Positions 46,746 to 57,986 of a stretch of 64,000 nt of DNA are shown here, piece by piece. Position 1 is the stretch's first letter, and every line of letters begins with the position of its first letter. The translations under genes and the position numbers were made by a program. The notes beneath the pieces were generated by a model. The model did no database searches and was not told the origin of the DNA. It saw only the letters and a list, made by a program, of their open reading frames with translations. This stretch comes from Galeopsis tetrahit (taxonomy: Eukaryota > Streptophyta > Magnoliopsida > Lamiales > Lamiaceae). The DNA is taken from assembly GCA_963675135.1 (NCBI GenBank), contig OY776119.1, forward strand, positions 1,612,001 through 1,676,000, in the 5' to 3' direction.

Positions 46746-47786
46746 TTTTTTAAGTTAAATAATTTTGAAATACGAAACCCCTCGTATTCTTTCTACCCCA
46801 CATGCATTCATTTAATTGCAACTTTTGGCCTTCCCGAAGAAGCCTATAAATTGAAATGCTAAGAATAATTGCCTATAAATTGAAAAGACGCTTTGGATGA
46901 ACAAGTACTACTGATCTAAACCGGCAGCCTGAGTCCTGGTAATTTTAACTTGCTTTCCATAGCGTGCTTAATTCATTAGTTTTCATATTTTGTTTGTTTA
47001 ATTGTTCGAATTACTTTTGAATTTTTTACTAATGTTTCTTTGGATTGCTAATTTGCTATCCATAGTTCATTATTTAGTTATTACCTTCGAAATGGGTTGT
47101 TATTTTTCATATTCTGCATGTTTAATTATTTTTACCTTTACGTTAATTATGTGAGCACTAGTCAAGACGTATTTGTCTGGCGGGAACAAGTTTACCTTGA
47201 CTCGACTTTTGATGTGTTTATTCGTAAAAACATTGCAGTTTACCCTAGCTGGATATGACAATCTGTTAATTAGTTTTCAATATTGTGCATGTGTCAATCA
47301 TGTGAGCACTAGTAAAGACATATTTTTCTGGCGGGAAAAAGTTTACCTTGACTTGAATTAGGATATGTTTATTCGTAAAAACATTGCAGTTTACCCTGGC
47401 TGGATATAACAATCCGTTAATTACTTTTGAATTTTTGAGTAGCGTTTCGATTGCTGGATATAACAATCTGTTAATTAGTTTTCAATATTCTGTATGTGTA
47501 ATTACTTTTTAGTTTTCGATTGCTGGAACCATGGATGATTACGAGGAGGACGAAGAAGAATCAATAAGCAGTGAACTCGTGGATCGACTCAGTGAGTTAC
47601 CCAGCTCGTTAATTCTTTGCATCCTGTCATTGATGCGAATGAGAGATCGATGTTGTTTACACAACTCTTTTGTCAAAACGTTGGAATAACCTATGGATCA
47701 CCGTCCCCTGCCTTAATTTCTGTGAAAATATAAAGAATGACAAAGGGATAGAGAAAGTTCGAAACTTTATTAATCGTGTTCTCTTA
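46746..47786 (+). pseudogene. F-box copy C: promoter, leader and broken F-box start
   Basis: The promoter segment (CGAAACCCCTCGTATTC near 46775) is shared with copies E and F. The leader exon edge GAGTCCTG|GTAATTT is at 46936. ATG at 47531 gives an acidic N-terminus (MDDYEEDEEESISSELVDRLSELPSSLILCIL), but a 4-base insertion (GATCGAT for GAT, near 47648) shifts the frame within the F-box and a stop follows near 47684. Sequence homologous to the gene continues to 47786 and then turns back on itself as an inverted copy. Confidence 0.8.
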
Positions 47787-47986
47787 ATGGTCCCTTTCCA
47801 CCGTAAGAGAACACGATTAATAAAGTTTCAAACTTTCTCTATCCCTTCGTCATTCTTTATATTTTCACAGAAATTAAGGCAGGGGAGGGTGGTCCAGAGG
47901 TTATTCCAACCTTTGGATAGAAGAGTTGTCGAAACAACATCTCTCATGAGCAACAATGTCAGGATTAACGAGTGGGGTAACTCACT
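47591..47986. repeat. F-box foldback: ~190-bp arms around a 17-base loop
   Basis: 47591-47786 (from AGTGAGTTACCC to GTGTTCTCTTA) is matched by its reverse complement at 47804-47986, from TAAGAGAACACGATTAATAA to GGTAACTCACT. The loop is 47787-47803. Matching is close but not perfect; for example, the 4-base insertion of the left arm is absent on the right. A transcript through this would form a long hairpin of F-box sequence. Confidence 0.85.
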
Positions 47987-48215
47987 AAACCTTCGGTCAT
48001 CTGAAATAATAAGGAGTTATTCAAAGGTGAAGTAATCTGAACTGTCTTCAGTTGCATCAGAAAGGACTTGGAGAGATTAGTTACAAACTCCAAGTCGAGC
48101 GGTGGTGGATACTTAAAACAAGTCGGTTCCACGTCTTCAATGACTAACACCTTTAGATTTGGTAATTCGTAGCTTCCTTATGCAATGGGCCAAGCTCCTG
48201 CTATAACAATAAGAT
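47987..48215 (-). pseudogene. Inverted F-box exon-2 fragment
   Basis: On the minus strand this reads the start of exon 2 (GCAGGAGCTTGGCCCATTGC), then the segment encoding VLVIEDVEPTCFKYPPPLDLEFVTNLSKSFLMQLKTVQIT and ends near the FBD start. It is followed on the same strand by the F-box N-terminal arm (47986-47804), so the exon order is scrambled. The intron-derived sequence continues to about 48340. Confidence 0.75.
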
Positions 48216-48339
48216 AGATTGCATTAAAAAATGGAGAGTAAATAATTGAATGGAAAACAAGTATGAATAAATGGCAAAGTGCCAAATCTATTATCTGTAA
48301 TTCCATCGAATTCAAAGAATATTAATAGTTCCATGGTCA

Positions 48340-48990
48340 TTTATGGTGTCACCAATGAGTAATTATGTTAGATGCAAAGGAGTAGCCAAGAACAGAACAA
48401 AACTATGGAATAATCTGCCCAAGCATAAAACTAACTAAACCAACTAATTACTAACTAAACTGCTAAGTGCTAACTGCCACTAGAAATCCCAAATACCCAG
48501 CCTTTTCCTTCTCTTATACGTAACAGATTATGTACAATACCAACACTCAGTTCACAAGTATGGAAGTTAGAACAAATTAAGCTGCAATGTACCAAATATA
48601 TTAACAAAAAATTCAGAGGAAGAGGATCTGTTAAAAAAAATTACAGTAATTGACATCATGTGCAAAATATGTGTGTATAATATGTGTTAAGAATTAAACA
48701 ACCTAATGCGTATGTGTTAAAAATTCAGGTATTTTGCAGACGATTGGCTAGTTCAAATATATGTATCAGAGGAAGAGCTGAAGACCATTATAGAGGAATT
48801 GGAGTGTAAAGAGACGGTATAATGCAATGCCATATGTAAACATATATAATACTTTCATAAACAACATTAGTTTATATGCAAACAACATGCATTAGTGTTT
48901 TATGTACAAGGTATTTCTCTTTTCTTTAGTTTTTTTAAATTAAATTAAATAGCAAAAGAAAAAAAAAACAGATAGAATGCAACACATAAG
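48340..48990. other. Gene-free stretch
   Basis: AT-rich sequence without a recognisable gene or transposon end. A run of ACTAACTAAAC-like words near 48430-48470 is the only local pattern. Confidence 0.5.
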
Positions 48991-50340
48991 TAGAAAAAAT
49001 AGTGAAAGAAGTTAAAAAACAGAAAATTGGGAGGCGTAAGAGACATTCTAAGAGCAAAATATGTGCGTTTATGATAAGCATTGTCGACATGAAAGTAACT
49101 TAATCATGATATTGTCTACATGAAAGTGTGAGACAATCTAGATTCTGTCGAAATTTCATAAAAAATTCCAAATTATTTGGGGGTGCCTGGAGTTCATGAC
49201 ACAAAGATTTTAGTAAAATCCCAGAAAAGCAAAAGACAAACAAAAAAAAAAATCTACACTTCGGAAATTAAAAACCTTTGACCTCTCTAGGAAAAATACT
49301 AAAAATAAAATGTCGCTAGGCAATAGGCATATAAATATTAGTAGTAAATTTTAGATTCCTTGTCCTAAGCCAGAAAATTTCCCAAAATGGTAATCAGAGC
49401 AAGATCATTCAACGAAAAAAGGAAAACGTGTCCTCTGAATCAACCAATACCGAAAAAAGTTTATGAATGATCATACACAAATACAAAAACATTTACGAAT
49501 GATACTCGACATAGACATTAGCTTACACTTAGGTTTTTGAGACGAAGAGGAAGTGAGTGTTTTTGTTTTGAAGAGCTGTTATAAAAAGAAAATTGACATC
49601 TATCCTTTTGTATTTTTATGTGCAAAATATGTGTGATTGTGTATATGCGATCAATTTTAATCTTGTAACTTAGGCCGGGTCCAACTTTAGTCATGTAACT
49701 TTACACTTTCTTAATTTTAATCCTAACAGTATCAATTTTAGTCTTGTTAGCTTAGACCGAGTCCAACGGTAACCTGTAACTTTACACTAAAATTAATATC
49801 GTCGGGACTAAAATTGAGAAGGCAACACTTAAGTAAAGAAGACAAAAATAGAAATAGAAAGAAGTCAACGCAGAAAAATTAGAGTAGTGTGTTAAAAAGG
49901 TTAAAAAAAAAGGTTGGGAGGCCTAAGTGACATCTAACTCATTACTCCCTCCGTCCCACAAAGATAGCCACATTTTAACTTTACATACAGATTAAGAAAA
50001 ATCAATAAATGTAGTCAAATTTAGCTAATGTGCCAATTTTACCCTTGAAATCTCATACTCCAAAATTTGCTAAGCATTAATTACTCTTATTAATTAGGGG
50101 TAAAATTGACAATAAATCATTTAATATTAAAATAAAAGAGAAAATGTGGCTATAATTTGGACATCCAAAAAAGAAATATGTGGCTATCTTTGTGGTACGG
50201 AACGAGTATATTTCTAATTAAGTGCAAAATATGTGCATTTATGATAAGCATTGAACGCACTAATATGTACGTGGTCAATAATGTGTTTTAAAAGCACGTG
50301 TAGTAAATTAATCATGAAATTATTAGGGGCGTTAATAAGA
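48990..50340. repeat. Segmental duplication, copy 1 (spacer with few insertions)
   Basis: Landmarks AAAATTGGGAGGCGTAAGAG, AAATTTTAGATTCCTTGTCC, ACTAAAATTGAGAAG and TAAATTAATCATGAAATTAT occur here in the same order as in 53510-58140. Only one MITE (49945-50206) interrupts it. It contains no gene. Confidence 0.8.
49945..50206. mobile_element. Stowaway-type MITE
   Basis: TIRs CTCCCTCCGTCCCACAAAGA and, at the right end, GTGGTACGGAACGAG are inverted partners flanked by TA on both sides. The inner repeat GATAGCCACATTTT / AATATGTGGCTATC extends the pairing. Length 262 bp. Confidence 0.85.
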
Positions 50341-50855
50341 TTTGTTTCATCTTTTAATATCCATCTTTTTTATCTATAAATACCTCTTTTGTAAATCTTT
50401 ACAATTATTCAATGAAATCATAAAATTCCAAGTAGTTGGCGTGGCGTACGCTTAAAACTTAGGAGTGTGCTCCTCTTTAGATGTCAGGTCCGAATCCTCA
50501 TTGGTTCCTTGACTCCAACGCTCATCAGAGCATGAAGCAAGTATGTGATACTATAATTATGTAATAACACATATTTGTGTTTACAATAACATATATACGT
50601 CATTATATATATTAGCCCAAATTTAGTAGTGAAAAAATTTGTTTTTCCTTGTACACAATTTTTTTGATAGTGATCTGCTTGACCCGATTCAATTAGGATC
50701 CACGTGGTTTTTAGTTTTCTTTAATATACTATACTGTGCATGTAATAATTCATGGAAAAATATCTTTCTTTTACCGATTTTTTTCTTTCAAATTAATGTA
50801 TAGTAACTTAAAATAATCCCCCTGGCTTTCAATTTCCTTTTAGAAAATAACTTTA

Positions 50856-51093
50856 GGTTGTGTTTGAATGGAGATATTTGATTTGAGAAGGTATTTCAAA
50901 TGAAGGGTTTTAAAAATAGATGAATTTCAAATGACATGTTTAAGGGATGATTTAAAATCCTCTCAATTTTAACTACAAAGTATGTGACTGAAAATATAAG
51001 TATTTGAAATTCATTCTTAATCAAAACAAGTGAAGTGGATTTGAATGTTGAATTTAAAATCCATAAATCAAATCCCTCCATCCAAATGGAGCC
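50856..51093. mobile_element. Small TIR element (Tourist/hAT-like MITE) abutting F-box copy D
   Basis: The left end GGTTGTGTTTGAATGGAG pairs with the right end CTCCATCCAAATGGAGCC, with ATTTGATTT / AAATCAAAT just inside. Length 238 bp. No convincing target duplication was seen. Its right end lies in what was the N-terminal coding region of copy D. Confidence 0.65.
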
Positions 51094-51117
51094 AAAAAAA
51101 TAATAAGCGGTGAACTC

Positions 51118-52114
51118 GTGGATCGAATCAGTGAGTTACCCCACTCGTTAATTCTTCGCATCATCCTCTCATTGTTGCCGACAACTCTCCCTTGCCTGAA
51201 TTTCAATGAAGATTTAAACAAAGACAAAGGGGGAAACTTTATTTGCTTATCTTTAACTGATGCAACTCTTGGCTTTAATAATGCAGTATATCTTAATTCG
51301 CTTGGGGATGAATATGTTGGAGAGACATTGTGGCAAATCTTACCAACTATTCAACATGTTGAAAGACTCTGTTTATCACTTCTTGTTGCTCAGGTTTAGT
51401 TTCTTTTCAATACTTACTTGTGTCTTGATGTAGATTTATTCATTAATTTCAGAGTAGTTGTTAATATATTTGGCACATTGCATCTTAATTACTTATTGGT
51501 AACACCATAAATTACCATGGAAATATTAACATTCTTTGAATTCGATGGAATTACGAATAATAGATTATTCGGCACTTTGCCTTTTATTCATTTTCCGTTC
51601 AATTAGTTACTCTTCATTTTTAATGCATTTTATCTTATTATTATAGCAGGAGCTTGGTGCGTTGCATAAGAAAGCTACACTTTCACCATTATCAAATGTC
51701 ACGTTTCTAAAACTTATATCTACTGATTATCCACTCGATGAAGTACAATTCAGAGACACAATGAATCTTCTTGGGATATTCCCTAAGCTAAAGACGTTAG
51801 TCATTGAAGACGTGGAACTGACCTATTTTAAGGATCCACCGCCGCTCAACGTGGAGTTTGTAACTAATCTCTCCAAGTCCTTTCTCATGCAACTGAAGAC
51901 AATTCAGATTACTTCATGTTTGACTAACTCCTTAATATTTCAGATTATTGAGTTTTTGTTGAAATATGCAACAACACTCCAAAAGTTGGTGATCCAGCCC
52001 GAATGCGGCAGGAAATTTTCATATGCGAATTTTTCTCGAGCTGCGAAGATGCTGCTGAGCATGCCAAGATCCTCACCAACTGCAACGGTGATTTTCAACA
52101 CAAATTCATCATAA
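51118..52114 (+). pseudogene. F-box copy D with internal deletion, frame kept
   Basis: Exon 1 (51118-51393) and exon 2 (51650-52114) keep the splice sites of copy A and join in phase, giving about 246 residues. The F-box is cut short: MDRISELPHSLILRIILSLLP runs into TTLPCLNF, missing the second half of the F-box. Most of the LRR is deleted (NFICLSLTDATLG follows at once). The FBD domain is complete (LKTIQITSCLTNSL ... KLVIQPECGRKF). It could yield a small FBD protein but probably cannot bind SKP1. The upstream part is replaced by a MITE. Confidence 0.75.
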
Positions 52115-52798
52115 CGATCTCATATCACTTCAAGTTAAAGTTCTCTTTCGCGAAAGCTACTTAATTGCATTTTGGTGACTTCCTAAACTTTGCTACATTT
52201 GCAAAATTGAACATTTGGTTAGATGTTTATTCCATAATTGCTATCTGGCTCGAATCAAGTGTTTGGATTGATTTGTTTATGTGAATTCACCGATTTAGTT
52301 TCATGCGTTGAAATACGTAATTTTAATTAGTGCAAGTTTTCTGATAGTTAGTACTTGAGATATATTAAATAATTTATCGTGGACATTTCGGCAATAAATT
52401 ATGCTAAATATAAATGTGGTCATTTCGGCTAATATATTATGCTAAAATGAAACGGGGCCAGTTCGTCCAAAAATCCTTAATTTGATTTTACAAAAAATAG
52501 TTTCTCAGCAAAACATAGTGGAAATGATACACTTTTTAAACCCTCAAAAAGTATATATATTTTTTTTGAAAGGTTATATTGAAGTTGGATAGTCTTGTGT
52601 ATTCTATTCTGTTATTTGGTAACAGTACATGCAACCCCTAACTAACTAATTAATTGGTTTGCTAACTATCTCAATTTTGTGTTATCCTATTCTTTAATTT
52701 CATCCTTAATTCGATTTTAAATTATCAATAATTAGCTAGTATATTTTGAGTAAAGTCTCTTGTCCAAACGTGCCATTCGAGTGCATTTTTAAATAGTA

Positions 52799-53398
52799 CT
52801 CCCTCCTATTCTTTTTATATGTCTGGTCATTTGCACAAATTTTAATAAAAAAAAGTTATACCTAAATTAACCTTATTAAATAATTATTATCATAATTTGA
52901 CCACGCAAATATGATTGAGAAAGAGAAAAAAATACTCTTCGTCTTCCTCAATTTTTTTTGCTGTGAGATTTAATTTCAACTCCATTTTACTCTAACAAAC
53001 TCCTTATTTTACTCTAACAAACTCATCATGATAAAAATAAACTTCAACATAAAATTAAAATTAAAAAATAAAGTCACCATAACACAAAAAGTAGATTTAA
53101 TCGAGAAAAAAATAAATTAGAGAAAATAATTTTCAATTAAATTACTGGAGAAAACTCACAAATTTCAATTTTATTTGATTTCCAAGAATTTTTGGAGATA
53201 TTTGGAATTGATGGCCGTATAAAAACTAAAAAGAGGAGAGTAGAATGAGAGAATATTAATTAAATAATTTGATTAGACACTAAAATTTATAAAAAAATGT
53301 GAATGAATAGGGGTATCTCTGGTATTAAAGGGTAGAACGACAATTAAAATACAAAAAGTTAAAAATATAGAACGACATATAAAAAGAATAGGAGTGAG
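52799..53398. mobile_element. Stowaway-like MITE, 600 bp
   Basis: The left end CTCCCTCCTATTCTTTTTAT and the right end ATAAAAAGAATAGGAGTGAG are inverted repeats, with TA on each side. The interior is AT-rich and non-coding. Confidence 0.8.
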
Positions 53399-53989
53399 TA
53401 TTAAAGTGTTGCAGCTGGTAAACTATATTGTTTTGTGAAACAACCAGAATTATTGAGTTTTTTTGGTAAACGCAAAATCTTCATTAATACCTGAAGCTCA
53501 GATGGAGCTCAGAAAAATAGTGAAAGAAGTAAAAAAAAAACAGAAAATTGGGAGGCGTAAGAGACATTCTAAGTGCAAAATATGTACATTTACGATAAGC
53601 ATTGAACACACTAATCATGATATTGTCTACGTGAAATTAAGTGTGAGACAATAATCTAGACTCTGTCGAAATTTCAAATAATTTGGGGATGCCTGGAGTT
53701 CATCTCTGTTCAGACACAAATATTTTAGTAAAATCCCACAAAAACAAAAGAGCTAGAAACAAAAAAATTCTGCACTTCGGAAATGAAAAGCCTCTGACCT
53801 CTCTCGGAAATAAAGATAACGGCGTAAAATACTAAAAAAAAATGTCACTAGGCAATGGACATATAAATATTACTCCCTCCTTCTAAATGGATAATTCACT
53901 TTCTTTTTTCACACAAATCAATGCGAACATTTTAGACATAAAATTTACTCTAGTGTTCTTGTTATACCCTTATTTAATGTTAATGAATA

Positions 53990-54221
53990 CTCCCTCCTAT
54001 TCAAAATATAAGTCATCCTAAGCCCATGCACACATATTAAGAAAACAATTGACTTCTTATTTTACCCTTAATCAATGCTTTTAATTCTCATTTAAAAAAA
54101 AAAATATTTATGTAAATAGTTATGAAAAGTGCAATTAATTTACATTGAAAAGTGCAAAACGACTTATATTTTGCAAAGAAAACGAAAGGTCAAAACGACT
54201 TATATTTTAAATAGGAGGGAG
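53990..54221. mobile_element. Inner Stowaway MITE
   Basis: CTCCCTCCTATTCAAAATAT at the left pairs with ATATTTTAAATAGGAGGGAG at the right, flanked by TA. A truncated relative lies at about 58419-58590. Confidence 0.85.
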
Positions 54222-54257
54222 TACTATTATTAACTAATCGCAACAATTATTAAATAA

Positions 54258-54723
54258 GGGTATGTTTACTTTTGGTTTTAAAAACCAGGTTTTGGATTTC
54301 AAGATCCAAAACCCGTTTTACTTCGGGATTTAAAAACCGGTTTTCAAAATCCACTCAAAATCACCCCTATCAAACAATTTTTTTTTTTGAACGGTCCCCT
54401 ATCAAACACATTGATTTGACATAAAGTTATATGTATATAATATTACTTCAATCATTGTATTCTTTCTCAACAATAATATAATACTATAATAATATAATAA
54501 TACAATAATATAATACATTTAATCATTACGCAATCAACTAATCATTATAATCTCACCAAACAATAATATAATAATACAAACTCATTCAATCTTACAACTT
54601 GATTTGTCATAAAGTTAAATCCTCCACTATTCCAAAACCCAAAATAAACACTCATATTACTATTCATCGGGATTTCAAAAACCCGGTTTTTAAAACCACC
54701 CAAAGCCCAAAGTAAACACCCCC
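54258..54723. mobile_element. Tourist-type (PIF/Harbinger) MITE
   Basis: The left end GGGTATGTTTACTTTTGG pairs with the right end CCAAAGTAAACACCCCC. TAA flanks both sides (54255-54257 and 54724-54726). Internal TTTTAAAAACCAGG / CCGGTTTTTAAAA extend the termini. Confidence 0.85.
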
Positions 54724-55292
54724 TAAGGGTATTTTAGATAAAAAAAATATTGAAATAAAAGGAAAGTAGACTATAATTTGACACAAATCGAAAAGTAATA
54801 TAGTTGACTATCTTTTTAAGACAGAGGTAGTAGTAAATTTTAGATTCCTTGTCCTAAGCCAAAAAAATTCCCAAAATGATAAACAGAGCAAGATCATTTA
54901 ACGAAAAGGGGAAAACGTGTTCTCGAAAATCAACCAATACAACTAAAAAAAAAGTTGATGAATGATCATACACAAATATAAAAAACATTTGCGAATGATA
55001 CTCGGCATGGACATAAGCTTAGAACTTATGTTTTTGAGACGAAGAGGAAGTGTAAATATTTGTTTTGAAGAGCTGTTAAAAAAAATTGACATCTACCCTT
55101 CTATATTTTTATGTGCAAAATATGTTTGATTGTGTGTGTATGATCAATTTTAGTATGGTAACATAGACCGAGTCCAACTTTAGTCATGTAACTTTGTACT
55201 TTTTCAATTTTAATTTTATCGGTATCAATTTTAGTCATGTTACTTAGGTCGAGTCCAACTATAATCATGTAACTTTGCACTAAAATTAATAT

Positions 55293-55589
55293 TGTTGGGT
55301 TTCGGTGCCGTCGGCCGCCACAATGTACTCGCGGGTTATACGAACGGGCTCAGACTCGTGTGGGATTCTAGGATGTAGGGGGATAACCAAACACAAAGAT
55401 GGGTAGCACTTCACCCTTACTGTTCTCCACTCTCCAATCTCACGTCTACATTGGGTGTGTCGTCTCCTTCTTGTTAATGGAGAGGGTGACCCAATATATA
55501 GGAAGGCTCCCAAGAACTAGGGCACCAATAAGTTGGGCCCTTGTGTGTAGGCCCAATGGCCAAAACCACACTTGGGCTAAATCCCAACA
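55293..55589 (-). repeat. 3' LTR of the TRIM (297 bp)
   Basis: Nearly identical to 56853-57127 but carries about 22 extra bases near 55380 (GATAACCAAACACAAAGATG). Confidence 0.9.
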
Positions 55590-56852
55590 TTTCTCCACCT
55601 TTTTGGCCATCCCCAACTACAATCCACAAACAGTTTTGTCATCATCGCCCAACCCACTTCCACGTACCTGCAAAAGACAACACACAAAGAAAACACAAAG
55701 ATTGTCTACGTACGTAGAAGTTAGTTCACAAAGAAAAACTCACAAAGACAATGCTCCACCTCACTCGGAGCATTCACAAAGGGAAACACAAAGGCACAAA
55801 GACATGATATCATAACGTATACATAGCTCACAAAGACAAAATCACTCCACCTACTAGGAATGATTTCCAAACACAAAGAAGCAATCAATCATTCATAATC
55901 ACACAAAGAGAAGAATGCATTGACAAAGCACACAAAGATCAAGACACAAAGCACAAAGAACAAATAGCACGAAGGGACATAATCATTAAGGAAAAATAGC
56001 AACAAAGACACCAAGAAAGCAAACTACATACATCAAGAGATTAACCACAAAGCGAACTATAAAAAATTGCACAAAGAAACCTCACAAAGATAAATGCATA
56101 AAGACAGTCATCACAAAGAGAAATATCACAGAGAACAAGCGGAAGCAATAACATTTACGATGCACAAAGACGTAAATAAAATCACAAAAAGACCGGACTC
56201 ACAAAGATATTTAAAGAGATAAAATAATTTAAGTAACTCAAATTAAACAAATAATTAGCCCACATAACCCATAGTCCCTAACATAATATAAAAACTGAAA
56301 CTGAGCATAGTCCAATATATTATTTCAATTTAAAAAATTGAAAGCAACTAGCCGAACAGAATAAAAAATTAATTACCCTCCACCTCCCAACAGTAACTTA
56401 TACGGCAGAAAACAAAATAAATAAATTCTTACCTTCTTCTCCAGACTACGCCTGCAACCTGCGACTCTTTCTCTCCCCCAAAAACTTACCATAGCAGCAG
56501 CAGGAGCGACGCGAACGGGAGGCAGAACGGCGGCGGCATCTGGCCGCGAGCAGGGGCGGCGCCGATCAAAGAGGCGGCGGCGCGAGCAACAGAATGCTCA
56601 GATCTGGACGGAGGCGCGAATGGCGGGCAGGGTAGACGGTGGAGGCAGCACGGCGGCGCCGATCACAGAGGCGGCGGCGCAACGAGTTCTGTTTGCGAGC
56701 ATGGGCAGCAGTCACAGAGACTATTCGGGAACCACGGTGGCGGCTGCTAGGGTTCCGTCCACAAAGATGGCGACGGACGACGATCCGGTGAACAACTCCG
56801 GCAAGAGTTACGTGTCAAAGCGGCCGACGGCGAAACCAGGCTCTGATACCAC

Positions 56853-57127
56853 TGTTGGGTTTCGGTGCCGCCGGCCGCCACAACGTACTCGCGGGTTATA
56901 CGAACGGGCTCAGACTCGTGTGGGATTCTAGGATGTAGGGGTAGCACTTCACCCTTACTGTTCTCCACTCTCCAATCTCACGTCTACATTGGGCGTGTCG
57001 TCTCCTTCTTGTTAATGGAGAGGGTGACCCAATATATAGGAAGGCTGCCAAGAACTAGGGCACCAATAAGTTGGGCCCTTGTGTGTAGGTCCAATGGCCA
57101 AAACCACACTTGGGCTAAATCCCAACA
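56853..57127 (-). repeat. 5' LTR of the TRIM (275 bp)
   Basis: It lies next to the TGGTATCAGAGCC primer site. It lacks the roughly 22-base segment present in the partner LTR. Confidence 0.9.
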
Positions 57128-57214
57128 AATATCATTCGGACTAAAATTGAGAAGACAATTTTTTAAGTAAAATTAAGAAGACAAAAATAGAAACAGAAAA
57201 AAGGCAACGCTTAA

Positions 57215-57986
57215 GACCATCTCCAATGGAGAGGCTAATTAGCCATTTTGCTGGTTAATTAAGTGGTATAAGACGTCTCCCTTGGTGGCTATTTGTCACA
57301 AATGAATAGTTTGTAGCAAATTTGTCTGTGTCAAATATTATATATAATTTTTATTTTTTATTTATTTTTTAATTTAATTTTAATTTTAATTAATAATTAA
57401 TAATTATTTTGATTTTAAAATTAAAAACATCTAATTTAATTTTAAGACAACACTCATAATTTAAATTACAAAAATACAATAGAAAATAAAATATACCTAC
57501 TATAAATTAAAATTACAATAGAAAATAAAACATACATTCTACAAATTTAAATTACAATAGAAAATAAAACATATATACTACGAATTTAAATTAAAAAATA
57601 CAATAGAAAATTAACGGAAACACAACAAACACACTAAATTTAATACAACAAGCATAAACATAATTAAACAAAAAAAATACAAATTAAATATAAATGCTAT
57701 GAATTTTTAATTAAGCATTGCATTTTTTTGTACTAATATTTAGTTTCTTAGTATTAATATGTATTGCGATGCATTATGCAATTTAATTTGGTGTGTTGTT
57801 TCAATGTAATCAAATTGTGTTTTTTTATTGTGTATTGAATGTATCATTTTTTTTGTTTAATTTAAATGTAAATATAAATATAAGATTATAAATAAATATT
57901 TGTTAAAATATAAAAAATATAATTTTAAGAGAATATTTTCATTGAGCGAAAATTTAAGTTTGACAAATTTTCCACTGGAAATGCTC
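57215..57986. mobile_element. Harbinger-type MITE, uninterrupted copy
   Basis: The left end GACCATCTCCAATGG and the right end CCACTGGAAATGCTC are inverted partners with TAA at both sides (57212-57214, 57987-57989). This copy contains the empty site ATATGTA|TTGCGATGC (57763/57764) that is filled by the Helitron in the other copy. Confidence 0.85.

Larger units (their letters stand above)
53873..54831. mobile_element. Stowaway-like MITE containing two further MITEs
   Basis: The ends CTCCCTCCTTCTAAATGG and AAGACAGAGGTAG are imperfect inverted repeats with TA duplications. The uninterrupted equivalent in copy 1 is ATAAATATTAGTAG near 49340. Two smaller elements sit inside it. Confidence 0.75.
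55293..57127 (-). mobile_element. Small non-autonomous LTR retrotransposon (TRIM-like), TSD AATAT
   Basis: LTRs at 55293-55589 and 56853-57127 begin TGTTGGG and end CCCAACA. AATAT flanks both ends (55288-55292 and 57128-57132). The primer site TGGTATCAGAGCC lies on the minus strand just inside the right LTR, and a purine tract (AAAAAGGTGGAGAAA) is inside the left LTR, which fixes the orientation. The interior (1.26 kb) has no gag or pol. It is AT-rich with dozens of CACAAAGA words (55680-56220) and then a GC-rich GCGGCGGC segment (56450-56840). Confidence 0.92.

Noticed and set aside
56620..56931. Ala/Gly-rich ORF in the TRIM interior
   Set aside because: It runs into the LTR and shows no domain; composition alone does not support a gene.
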